Assembly (NCBI RefSeq): GCF_046630315.1
Contig: NZ_LQBD01000002.1
Coordinates: 62,001-126,000 of the forward strand
Source: Brucella anthropi_A
Lineage (GTDB): Bacteria; Pseudomonadota; Alphaproteobacteria; Rhizobiales; Rhizobiaceae
Direction of reading: 5' to 3'
Length of the DNA: 64,000 bases
Position numbers and translations under genes: made by a program. A model generated the notes under the pieces. That model was not told the origin of the DNA. It was given only the letters and a program-made list of their open reading frames with translations, and did no database searches. This document shows, one piece after another, positions 35,480 to 43,020 of this stretch; within the stretch, counting starts at the first letter, position 1, and the number at the start of each line of letters is the position of its first letter.

Positions 35480-35525
35480 CCCTGAAAGCCCCGGCCCGGA
35501 AAGTCCCGGCCCCTGAAAGCCCCGG
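35480..35525. repeat. Short tandem repeat, three units of about 15 bp
   Basis: Three imperfect copies of a unit like CCTGAAAGCCCCGGC follow each other; the middle one reads CGGAAAGTCCCGGC. It lies in the 413-base gene-free stretch between the MFS and msrB genes. Such units can vary in number between strains. Confidence 0.6.
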
Positions 35526-35686
35526 TATGTGTGGTTATAGCATAATCATACCGAGGCTGCGCATTTGCCTGATTCCGCCGAAGCGGTGCGCGGCATCAGA
35601 TTACGGATCATTGCGACAGAAAGAAGTCTTACTTCATTGTCCGTGAGAATGGCTGTGGATCAATGAATTTGATCGCGGATTGTTTT

Positions 35687-35724
35687 GATATTGCAAGTAT
35701 TTTACTTCAAATACTTGCAATATC
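35687..35724. terminator. Hairpin at the 3' end of msrB
   Basis: GATATTGCAAGTATT (35687-35701) pairs perfectly with AATACTTGCAATATC (35710-35724) across an 8-base loop. It starts 15 bases beyond the msrB stop. The stem is AT-rich and has no T-run on the msrB strand, so it may be a stabiliser rather than a classic terminator. Confidence 0.55.
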
Positions 35725-35738
35725 CAGCCGGAGTATAG

Positions 35739-36185
35739 TCAGCCGATATCCTCGACCTGATCGAGATATTGGCCATATCCTTCCGCTTCCATCTGGTCCT
35801 TCGGGACGAAGCGAAGCGAGGCCGAGTTGATGCAATAGCGAAGGCCGCCGCGATCTGCCGGGCCGTCGGGAAAGACATGGCCCAGATGGCTGTCGCCATG
35901 GGCGGAACGTACTTCCGTGCGCACCATGCCATGCGAAAAATCGCTCAATTCGGCAACATTGGCGGGTTCGATCGGCTTGGTGAAGCTTGGCCATCCGCAA
36001 TGGGATTCATACTTGTCGGCGGAGGCGAAGAGCGGTTCGCCGGAGACGATATCCACATAGATTCCGGGCTCCTTGTTATGGAGATATTCGCCGGTTCCGG
36101 GGCGCTCGGTGCCGCTTTCCTGCGTGACGCGATATTGCTCGGGCGTGAGCCTGGCAATCGCTTCCGGGTCTTTTCTGTAGGTCAT
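35739..36185 (-). CDS. msrB: Peptide-methionine (R)-S-oxide reductase MsrB, zinc-free type
   Basis: A 148-residue enzyme that repairs R-methionine sulfoxide in proteins. The catalytic Cys is C118 (RYCINSASLRF) and the probable recycling Cys is C63 (HCGWPSF). HLGHVFPDGP is the family signature near residue 100. The two CxxC zinc motifs of E. coli-type MsrB are absent: the positions read IVSGEP and RSAHGDSH. This marks it as the zinc-free subgroup. A good AGGGAG lies nine bases before the ATG. It is a single gene. Confidence 0.93.
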   Translation of the reverse strand: MTYRKDPEAIARLTPEQYRVTQESGTERPGTGEYLHNKEPGIYVDIVSGEPLFASADKYESHCGWPSFTKPIEPANVAELSDFSHGMVRTEVRSAHGDSHLGHVFPDGPADRGGLRYCINSASLRFVPKDQMEAEGYGQYLDQVEDIG

Positions 36186-36268
36186 GAGATGCGCTCCCTT
36201 GCTATATGCCTTGAATCTAGGACGATGGGCGCAACTATTCCAGTCCGCGGCAAATGACGAACTGTGGA

Positions 36269-37027
36269 TCAGCGGCTGATACGGACCCGTGGGAAAATCT
36301 CCATGGTCAGATAGTGTTCGTCGAAGCTTGAAATATGAACCAGCGCCGACCGGTTCAGAAATTCGACCGCATTGTTGCGGAAAACCAGAAGATCGTCCTC
36401 GCGCAATTCGCGCAGCATGCGATTGATGTGAATGGGCGTCAGTCCGAGCGCATCCGCCAGTTCGCTCTGTGTCAGGGGGCAGAAGAAACTGTTTTCATCT
36501 CCCGTTCCGTTGATCCGCGCCCTGTGGCCCAGTTCAAGCAGGAGATGCGCGATGCGCACAAGCGCGCTGCGGCGGCCGATGCTGATGAGATGCTCGATCA
36601 GAATGGCCCGCTGCCGGGCCATCAATTCCATGAAGGTCATGGCGAGGCGAGGCGATTTGAGCAGGCTTTCCGTGAGATGATCCAGCGAGATTTCCAGGAC
36701 GGAAAGCTCGGTGACGGAAATCAGCGTGTAATAGTTGAAGCCCAGCCCGGTCCGGAAGCCGAGGAAATCGCCTTTCATGGGGAAGTCGAGAATCTGGCGG
36801 TCGCCATCGGGCAGATCGCGATAGATGCAGCCCCAGCCGCTCTTGATGATATGAACCGAATTGGCCCAGTCGCCCTGGCTGCTGACCACCGTATGCGGAG
36901 GATAGGTTTTCGACGATATGGGCAGGGCGCCCAGCACATTCAGGTCGCTTTCGTTGAAAACCGCGCCAATAGGGGCGCTTTCCAGAAACTGGCGCAGCGT
37001 TTTTGCTTCGTCGGCATTTACCACCAT
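36269..37027 (-). CDS. Crp/Fnr-family transcription regulator
   Basis: A 252-residue regulator with an N-terminal cyclic-nucleotide-like domain (residues 20 to 140) and a C-terminal Crp-type HTH (LTQSELADALGLTPIHINRMLRELRE near 195 to 220). It has none of the N-terminal cysteines that bind the FNR iron-sulfur cluster, so oxygen sensing that way is excluded. The ligand is unknown. It is a single gene. The AT-rich stretch to the LuxR gene (37028-37423) contains the inverted repeat ATACC-N8-GGTAT (37175-37192); I see no coding sequence there. Confidence 0.88.
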   Translation of the reverse strand: MVVNADEAKTLRQFLESAPIGAVFNESDLNVLGALPISSKTYPPHTVVSSQGDWANSVHIIKSGWGCIYRDLPDGDRQILDFPMKGDFLGFRTGLGFNYYTLISVTELSVLEISLDHLTESLLKSPRLAMTFMELMARQRAILIEHLISIGRRSALVRIAHLLLELGHRARINGTGDENSFFCPLTQSELADALGLTPIHINRMLRELREDDLLVFRNNAVEFLNRSALVHISSFDEHYLTMEIFPRVRISR

Positions 37028-37174
37028 GGAGCCTACCTGCCGTTTCGCCCGGCACGGGAAAGGATAAGTTGCAAGTCCGGCGCCCCCCGCATTCGTATTT
37101 CCCCATTCTTCCCCAGGCGGGCGGCTCTCAGGAGAGTTTCAGCGAGCGCATTTGTTTTGGCAAGGTAGTAATTT

Positions 37175-37192
37175 ATACCACTAATTGGGTAT
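37175..37192. promoter_or_regulatory. Candidate operator in the crp-luxR divergent gap
   Basis: ATACC (37175-37179) and GGTAT (37188-37192) form a short inverted repeat in a very AT-rich part of the 396-base gap between the divergent regulators. It may be part of a promoter or binding site of either regulator. Confidence 0.3.
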
Positions 37193-37423
37193 ATATATGC
37201 GTTTTACCTAAACCATATTCTGCTAAAACCCCTAATCCAGGTTAATGACACTCAAAGAATTTTGGGGCAGTCTTTTCGTCAAGGCAAGAACAAAAACAAG
37301 AATTGCCTTCAGGGGTTTTACTAAATCTCATGAAGATAAATAAAAAAGCAACCGATGCGCTTCCGTGATTGTGACGTGCAAGCAATTGGGTCGTGCGCAT
37401 AAGTCGGATGAGAGGGCGAACAG

Positions 37424-38188
37424 ATGAACATTTCTCCACAATTCAGCAGCAAGGCGGGTGAATTAAAGAATAACGACTTTGGAGCAGGCTCCAGACCTGA
37501 GCAGCCGGATGACGGCACACTCCCTCTGCTGGTCATCATCGACAACCGGGCGCTGGATCGCGAATGCCTGGCGCATGGATTGACAAACCACAGCATCGAA
37601 ATGTCGATCGCCACGTTCAGCTCGTTCGAACAGTGGCTGCACCAGCGCCGCGGCCGCACGGCAGGCGCCGTGCTTTTCAACATCGGCGGCCAGAAGGTGT
37701 CAGACCCGGCTGTCGGCAATTATCTCAACCGCATCGTCACCGATTGCGCCCCGGCGCCCGTCATTCTTCTGGCGGACAAGGAAGAAATATCGCAGGTTCT
37801 CAAGGCGCTCGACCATGGCGTGAAGGGCTATATCCCAACCTCGGTCAATGTGAATGTCTGTGTTGAAGCCTTGCGCCTTGCCATGGCGGGGGGAACCTTC
37901 GTTCCGGCCAGCAGCGTGCTTGCCCTGCGCCACGCCACCGATCCGAACACGCAGCGGCTGCAACCTCTTGGCGGCATGTTTACCCAGCGCCAGGCCGAGG
38001 TGGTCAATGCGCTGCGCCGGGGCAAGGCGAACAAGATCATCGCCTATGAGCTGAAGCTGCGCGAAAGCACGGTGAAGGTTCATATCCGCAACATCATGAA
38101 GAAGCTGAAAGCCTCCAATCGTACGGAAGTGGCCTGCATCATCAACGAGCTGTTCCCGTCGGAAACATCGTTTTCCGATCTGCATTAG
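37424..38188 (+). CDS. LuxR-type regulator with pseudo-receiver domain, at the head of the polysaccharide locus
   Basis: A 254-residue protein with a CheY-like N-terminal domain and a C-terminal LuxR HTH (residues 186 to 245; RESTVKVHIRNIMKKL is diagnostic). The residue at the phosphorylation position is Asn (N86 in LFNIGG) where receivers have Asp, so control by phosphorylation is unlikely. KGYIPTS near 134 still matches the receiver fold. Its position just before the wzz-wza genes suggests it controls surface polysaccharide. The stop TAG uses the first base of the family A repeat that follows. GAGAGGG precedes the ATG. Confidence 0.88.
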   Translation: MNISPQFSSKAGELKNNDFGAGSRPEQPDDGTLPLLVIIDNRALDRECLAHGLTNHSIEMSIATFSSFEQWLHQRRGRTAGAVLFNIGGQKVSDPAVGNYLNRIVTDCAPAPVILLADKEEISQVLKALDHGVKGYIPTSVNVNVCVEALRLAMAGGTFVPASSVLALRHATDPNTQRLQPLGGMFTQRQAEVVNALRRGKANKIIAYELKLRESTVKVHIRNIMKKLKASNRTEVACIINELFPSETSFSDLH

Positions 38189-38290
38189 AGCATTTCCAGC
38201 AAAAGTGCGAAGCGGTTTTGCGTGAGGCAAATGCGAAAAAACAGATAGTTGGCGCAGTTCCGATCGTTCCGTTCAACCGGAGCCTGCGCG
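38188..38290. repeat. Family A palindromic repeat between luxR-type and wzz-like genes
   Basis: It starts GAGCATTTCCAGCAAAAGTG at the LuxR stop codon and matches the 26555 copy over the left two-thirds. The right end is diverged. It lies in the leader of the wzz-like gene and could affect its message. Confidence 0.7.
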
Positions 38291-38328
38291 ACGGATGGGC
38301 CGAACTCTTCCCGTGAAGGAGAATGTTT

Positions 38329-40521
38329 GTGATTATCTCCGACGTTTCATCAGGAAACGGGCGGCAGCCGGTGGCTGACCTGCTCGACACCATAAAACGC
38401 AGAAGAATGATGCTGATCGTGCCGGTGATCGCGGGCATCGGCGTCGGCTTTGCGGGCTATCTCACGGCACCGGTCAGCTATGTTTCGGAGTCCGTGCTGG
38501 TGCTGGACATGCGGCGGTTGCAGGCGCTTCCCAGCGAAAGCGCCATCACCCCGCTGCCGCAGGACAGCCCGGTTCTGCGGTCCGAACTCGACATCATCAA
38601 TTCCCGCATGATGGCGCGAAAAGTCATCGACATCCTGCAAGCGAAGAACATTGCCGTGCCGACGGCGTTCCGCTCGCGCACCGTCCTGTCGTCCGCCGCC
38701 GATCCGAACGCGCAGGCCAGGGAGGCACGCGGTGTCGATCCCGCCATGCGGGAACGCCAGCAGATAGATCTTCTTCTGTCCCGGCTCAGGGTCAGCAATG
38801 ATGGCCGGTCCTATACGATCTTCATTTCCTATCGCGCTTCCGACCGGGTTTATGCGGCGGAGGTCGCCAATGCCTTCGCTACGGCCTATCTCGACCACCA
38901 GATCGATGTGCAGCAATCGGCCACGCGGCGCATCAGCGAATGGCTGGGCGAAAAGCTTGTCACCTTGCGCAGCGATCTTGAAAGTGCGGAACGCGCGGCG
39001 GAGGATTTCCGCCAGAAATCGCGGCTTGCGGGCGATCAGGGGCAGATCAGCTTTCAGGCCCAGCGCGTGGCCGCGCTCAACAACGAGATTGTCGCCGCGA
39101 CGGGAGCGGTTTCGCTTGCGCAAGCGCGGCTGCGCACGGCGGAAGAACTGAAGACCAACAATGAAGCGCCTGCGCTGGCGGAAGTTCTGGCGTCGCCCGC
39201 GATCCAGACGCTGCGCAATGAGGCCGCGCGCGTTGAACGCCAGCTTGACGAATTGCGCTCGAACGGCGCGCTGAAAAGCGCTGAAATTCCGGTTCTGAAG
39301 GCCGAACAGGAAGCGCTGAAGCAGCAGATTTCAAATCAGGTCGACGAGATCATCAAGAGCCTCGGCAATGAAATCCGGATCGCGCGCCAGCGGCGCAGCG
39401 GGCTGGAAAGCGCATTGAAAGACGCCGAGGCCGATCTTGCCGAGGCCAATCAGGCGCAGGTGAAGGCCGTGCAGCTTGACCGCGAGGCCAATGCCAGCCG
39501 CACGGTCTATGAAAGCTATCTGACGCGCTACAAGCAGCTGATCGAGCAGGACGGCATCGCCGCCCCCGAAGCGCAGATGATTTCCAGTGCCGAACCGGCC
39601 ATGGCCAAGGCAAGCCCCAATCTCGCCAACTGGCTGCTGCTGGGGCTGGGGCTTGGCGGGCTGGTTGCACTTGCCGGCACGATGCTGAAGGAAACATTTG
39701 ACAAGATCAGGCCCGCGCAGACGGCCTCCCTGCTGCTGCCCGGCCTTCCGGCGGCGACGCTGCTGCCGGTTTCGCCACAGCTCACCGTGCCGCTGCTCGT
39801 CAATCGCGGTCTTGATCCGGCGAGCGCCTTTGGCCGGGCGATCAGGGCCGTGCATGAGCGCCTGCGCGCGCTGACGCGCGGGCGGGATTCGCTGGCGCTT
39901 TCCGTCGTTTCCCTGTCCGACGGCGCGGGCAAGACCCTGCTGATCACCGCGCTTGCACAACAGATCGCCGCGACCGGCGTTACGGTCGCCGCTATCGATG
40001 CGACCGGCAAGCGCTCGGGCCTGTCTGAAGCTTTCGGTGTTCCGCATAGCGATTACGCTGTCGTGTCCACCGGGCGTCCGCTCACCGGCGCGCGGCTTGT
40101 GCACGACCACGGCTCGGGGATCGATATCGTCACACCCGACAGGCCCGTGCGCGAGGGCGACTGGCTGGCCGAACTGATCGCAGAGCTGCGGTCCGACCAC
40201 AAGATCATCCTCGTGGATCTCCCGGCGGTGATGGAAGACAAGCGCTCGGTTCTGCTTTCACGCGCAACGGATACGGCGCTGCTCGTGGTGCCGTCCGACC
40301 GCCACGACCAGCACGCAACCCATGCGCTGATCCAGACGATGGCGTCTTTCGGGCGCAAGCCCGCGCTTGCGGTGGTGCATCAGGAGGCTTCGTCCTGTCG
40401 CCGCTGGATCGTGCTTGCCGCCATGCTCTGCGGCCTGGCTTGGCAAAGGGCAAGGCGCGGCGTGGGGGCCGTGTTGTCGCGGCGAAAGCCGGTTGCGGAC
40501 AATGTTCAGGAACAGGCGTGA
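38329..40521 (+). CDS. Wzz/ExoP-like chain-length and BY-kinase-like protein
   Basis: A 730-residue inner-membrane protein that controls polysaccharide chain length and export. One span is near residues 28 to 47 and a second near 430 to 450 (NLANWLLLGLGLGGLVAL), with a long coiled-coil periplasmic loop between them. The cytoplasmic part has a degenerate Walker A (LSDGAGKTLL), a Walker A'-like IDATGKR and Walker B-like IILVDLPAV. There is no C-terminal tyrosine cluster, so it is probably not a normal tyrosine autokinase. I prefer the GTG at 38329, seven bases after AAGGAG; the ATG at 38323 is too close to that site. It is followed by the Wza-like gene. Confidence 0.88.
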   Translation: MIISDVSSGNGRQPVADLLDTIKRRRMMLIVPVIAGIGVGFAGYLTAPVSYVSESVLVLDMRRLQALPSESAITPLPQDSPVLRSELDIINSRMMARKVIDILQAKNIAVPTAFRSRTVLSSAADPNAQAREARGVDPAMRERQQIDLLLSRLRVSNDGRSYTIFISYRASDRVYAAEVANAFATAYLDHQIDVQQSATRRISEWLGEKLVTLRSDLESAERAAEDFRQKSRLAGDQGQISFQAQRVAALNNEIVAATGAVSLAQARLRTAEELKTNNEAPALAEVLASPAIQTLRNEAARVERQLDELRSNGALKSAEIPVLKAEQEALKQQISNQVDEIIKSLGNEIRIARQRRSGLESALKDAEADLAEANQAQVKAVQLDREANASRTVYESYLTRYKQLIEQDGIAAPEAQMISSAEPAMAKASPNLANWLLLGLGLGGLVALAGTMLKETFDKIRPAQTASLLLPGLPAATLLPVSPQLTVPLLVNRGLDPASAFGRAIRAVHERLRALTRGRDSLALSVVSLSDGAGKTLLITALAQQIAATGVTVAAIDATGKRSGLSEAFGVPHSDYAVVSTGRPLTGARLVHDHGSGIDIVTPDRPVREGDWLAELIAELRSDHKIILVDLPAVMEDKRSVLLSRATDTALLVVPSDRHDQHATHALIQTMASFGRKPALAVVHQEASSCRRWIVLAAMLCGLAWQRARRGVGAVLSRRKPVADNVQEQA

Positions 40522-40531
40522 GGGGAAAGCC

Positions 40532-41779
40532 ATGTCACACAGGATCATCCGGAACCGCATCGGTTCCCATCTTCGGGCCACGATGTTGACGGGGCTTCTG
40601 CTTTTTGGCGGAAGTTTCGGCGCGCTGGCAGACGGCCAGGCCTATCGTGTCGGCGCCAATGATGTGCTTCAGGTCACGGTTTACGGGCAGCCGTCCCTCA
40701 CCGGGCTCTACGCGGTCGATGTGGACGGCAATATCGGCTATCCGGTGGTGGGCAACATTCCGGTGAACGGCCTCACCACCCATGAAATCAGCGAGAAGAT
40801 TGCGGGATCTTTGTCCCAGCATATTCCCGGCCTGACGGTCACGGCGACGGTCAATCAATATGCGCCGGTCTTCGTCGTCGGCGATGTGAAGGCACCGGGA
40901 AAATACCAGTTTCGGCCCGGCATGGTGGTGCTGGAACTGATGGCGCTCGGCGGCGGCGCCGGAAAAGCCGAATCCCCGGCGCTCACCGCCGGGATGCAGC
41001 TTATTTCCGCACAGCAGGAATATGCCGATCTGCAAATGCAGATCACCGCCATGGCCATTCGGCGGGTGCGGTTCGAGGCGGAATTGAATGGCACGGAATT
41101 CACCTATGACCTGCCGGAACAGACGCCCGCAAACAAGGACGCGGCCGCCCTGACACGGCAGATGCTGGACGGCGAAAAGACGGTGTTCAATGTGCGCCGC
41201 AACAATCTTGCCGCCGAGCGCCAGGCGCTTGAGGCGCAAATGGCGAGTTATGGCGATGAAATCGAGACCCTGCGGCAGAGCATCAAGCTGCACGACGCGG
41301 AAATCCAGCTCCTGCAGGAGAATGTGGATTCCAGCAAGTCACTGGTGGATCGCGGCCTTGCGGCGAAGTCCAGCCTGCGCGACATGGAGCGCGACCTGTC
41401 GGCCACCCGGCGCGATGCGCTGGAGCTTGCGTCCTTCCTGGCGCGGGCGCGGCAGAACCAGCTTGCCGTGCAGCAGCGCATCGCCAATCTGGACGAAATC
41501 CGCAAAAGCGAGGCGGCGACCAATCTGCAGGATATCGACCTCAACATCGCCCGCATGGAGCGCCGCAGCAATGCACAGCTCCAGACCATGGCCGAAATCG
41601 CCAGATCGTCCGGCAATATCGCGTCATCCACCCTGCGCCAGAAGCTGGTCTTCTCGATCAGCCGCAACGTCAACGGCAATTTTCAGGATATCGTTGCCAA
41701 TGAGCGCACGGAAATCAAACCGGGCGACATTCTGCGCGTCGAGCTGGATATGAGCAGGATTGGCGGCTCGCCTTCTTAG
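40532..41779 (+). CDS. Outer-membrane polysaccharide export protein (Wza/ExoF-like)
   Basis: A 415-residue secreted protein with a signal peptide (cut near GALA-DG). The Poly_export domain starts YRVGANDVLQVTVYGQPSLTG near residue 34 and is followed by an SLBB-like module. A long coiled coil covers about residues 205 to 345, typical of rhizobial ExoF-like proteins. It lies ten bases after the Wzz-like stop with GAGGGG upstream, so both form one operon. Its TAG stop consists of a TA target plus the first G of a family B element, so the last residues may differ from relatives. Confidence 0.88.
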   Translation: MSHRIIRNRIGSHLRATMLTGLLLFGGSFGALADGQAYRVGANDVLQVTVYGQPSLTGLYAVDVDGNIGYPVVGNIPVNGLTTHEISEKIAGSLSQHIPGLTVTATVNQYAPVFVVGDVKAPGKYQFRPGMVVLELMALGGGAGKAESPALTAGMQLISAQQEYADLQMQITAMAIRRVRFEAELNGTEFTYDLPEQTPANKDAAALTRQMLDGEKTVFNVRRNNLAAERQALEAQMASYGDEIETLRQSIKLHDAEIQLLQENVDSSKSLVDRGLAAKSSLRDMERDLSATRRDALELASFLARARQNQLAVQQRIANLDEIRKSEAATNLQDIDLNIARMERRSNAQLQTMAEIARSSGNIASSTLRQKLVFSISRNVNGNFQDIVANERTEIKPGDILRVELDMSRIGGSPS

Positions 41780-41979
41780 CACTACAGTTGCATTCTTCGC
41801 GAGGCCGGGCTGCAAAGAGCGATTTGTCTCACGTTCCGGTGCTCGCGTACCTTTCTCAGACGCATAGTCTTATCCGAAAAGTCTGCAACTTTTCGGGACT
41901 ATGCTTGGAAGTACGCTCCGCTCCGGTACTCGCAAATCACTCTTTTCGCCACGGCCTGACGAATTTGCAACTGTAGTGT
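41779..41979. mobile_element. Family B MITE-like element with internal hairpin insertion (201 bp)
   Basis: The ends GCACTACAGTTGCA (41779-41792) and TGCAACTGTAGTGT (41966-41979) are flanked by TA on both sides. Compared with the 30683 copy (inverted relative to this one) it carries about 55 extra bases. These form a nested hairpin: GCATAGTC/GACTATGC outside and CCGAAAAGT/ACTTTTCGG inside (41862-41904). Confidence 0.82.
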
Positions 41980-41981
41980 TA

Positions 41982-42010
41982 GAGTGGCTCCGTTTTAACC
42001 GGAACCGCTC
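41982..42010. repeat. Minimal family A palindrome (ends only)
   Basis: GAGTGGCTCCG and CGGAACCGCTC face each other across a 7-base loop, as if a family A element had lost its middle. It touches the right TA of the family B element and lies just past the 3' end of the fcl gene. Confidence 0.6.
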
Positions 42011-42024
42011 TTAAAGCGAGCTTT

Positions 42025-43020
42025 TCAAGCGGCTACGGGATTGGCGGCGACGGGATCGGCGGCTTCCTGCAACCAATCGCGATAGACTTGACGCAGGCCG
42101 TCCTCCAGACGGATGCGCGGCTTCCAGCCAAGCGCCCGCATCTTCGACGTGTCGAGAAGCTTGCGCGGCGTGCCGTCCGGTTTGCCGAGATCGTGTTCGA
42201 AGCGGCCTTCATAGCCCACGACGCGGGCAACCATCTGCGCCAGATCCCGGATCGAAATCTCGTCGCCCGTCCCGATATTCACCGGCTCGATGCCGTCATG
42301 GAAGCGCAGCATGTGCAGGCAGGCATCGGCAAGGTCGTCCACATGCAGGAATTCCCGCAACGGCTTGCCGCTGCCCCAGAGCGTCACATGGTCGATCCCG
42401 CGCATCTTTGCATCGTGTATCTTCCGGATCATGGCGGGGAGCACATGCGAGCTTGCGGGATCGAAATTGTCGTTCGGGCCGTAAAGATTGGTCGGCATCG
42501 CGGTCATGAAATGGTTGCCATATTGCCGCGCGCAGGCCTGCGCATATTTCAGCGCGGCGATCTTGGCGATGGCATAGGCTTCGTTGGTCGGCTCCAGCGG
42601 GCCGGTCAGAAGCGCATCCTCGGTGAGCGGCTGTGCTGCCTCACGCGGATAGATGCAGCTTGAGCCGAGCCATAGCAGGCGCTCGACGCCGGTTTGGCGT
42701 GCGGCGTGGATGAGGTTCATGCCGATGGCGAGATTGTCATAGAGAAAATCCGCCGGATACTCCGAATTGGCCAGAATGCCGCCGACGCGGGCGGCGGCGA
42801 CGATAATGACATCGGGCCTGCGTCCGCTGATGAAATTTTCCGTCGGGCCCTGCCGGGTCAGGTCGAGGGCGCTGTGCGCTGCGGTGATGATGTCGCAATC
42901 CGTGCCTTGCAGGCGGCGCAGGATGGCCGAACCGACCATGCCTGTATGCCCGGCAATGAACACCTTCTTGCCTTCAAGCGAATAGAGAGGGGTGGGTGTG
43001 ATTTCAGCCGTAGAAGTCAT
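42025..43020 (-). CDS. fcl: GDP-L-fucose synthase
   Basis: A 331-residue SDR enzyme that epimerises and reduces GDP-4-keto-6-deoxymannose to GDP-L-fucose. The cofactor motif is AGHTGMVGSAI near residue 23, and the catalytic YAIAK pair is near 145. SSCIYPREAAQPLTE near 115 is the family's Ser/Cys segment. I use the ATG at 43020, nine bases after GGGAGG; an in-frame TTG at 43029 sits too close. It overlaps the gmd stop by 17 bases, so both are one operon supplying fucose for the polysaccharide. Confidence 0.95.
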   Translation of the reverse strand: MTSTAEITPTPLYSLEGKKVFIAGHTGMVGSAILRRLQGTDCDIITAAHSALDLTRQGPTENFISGRRPDVIIVAAARVGGILANSEYPADFLYDNLAIGMNLIHAARQTGVERLLWLGSSCIYPREAAQPLTEDALLTGPLEPTNEAYAIAKIAALKYAQACARQYGNHFMTAMPTNLYGPNDNFDPASSHVLPAMIRKIHDAKMRGIDHVTLWGSGKPLREFLHVDDLADACLHMLRFHDGIEPVNIGTGDEISIRDLAQMVARVVGYEGRFEHDLGKPDGTPRKLLDTSKMRALGWKPRIRLEDGLRQVYRDWLQEAADPVAANPVAA

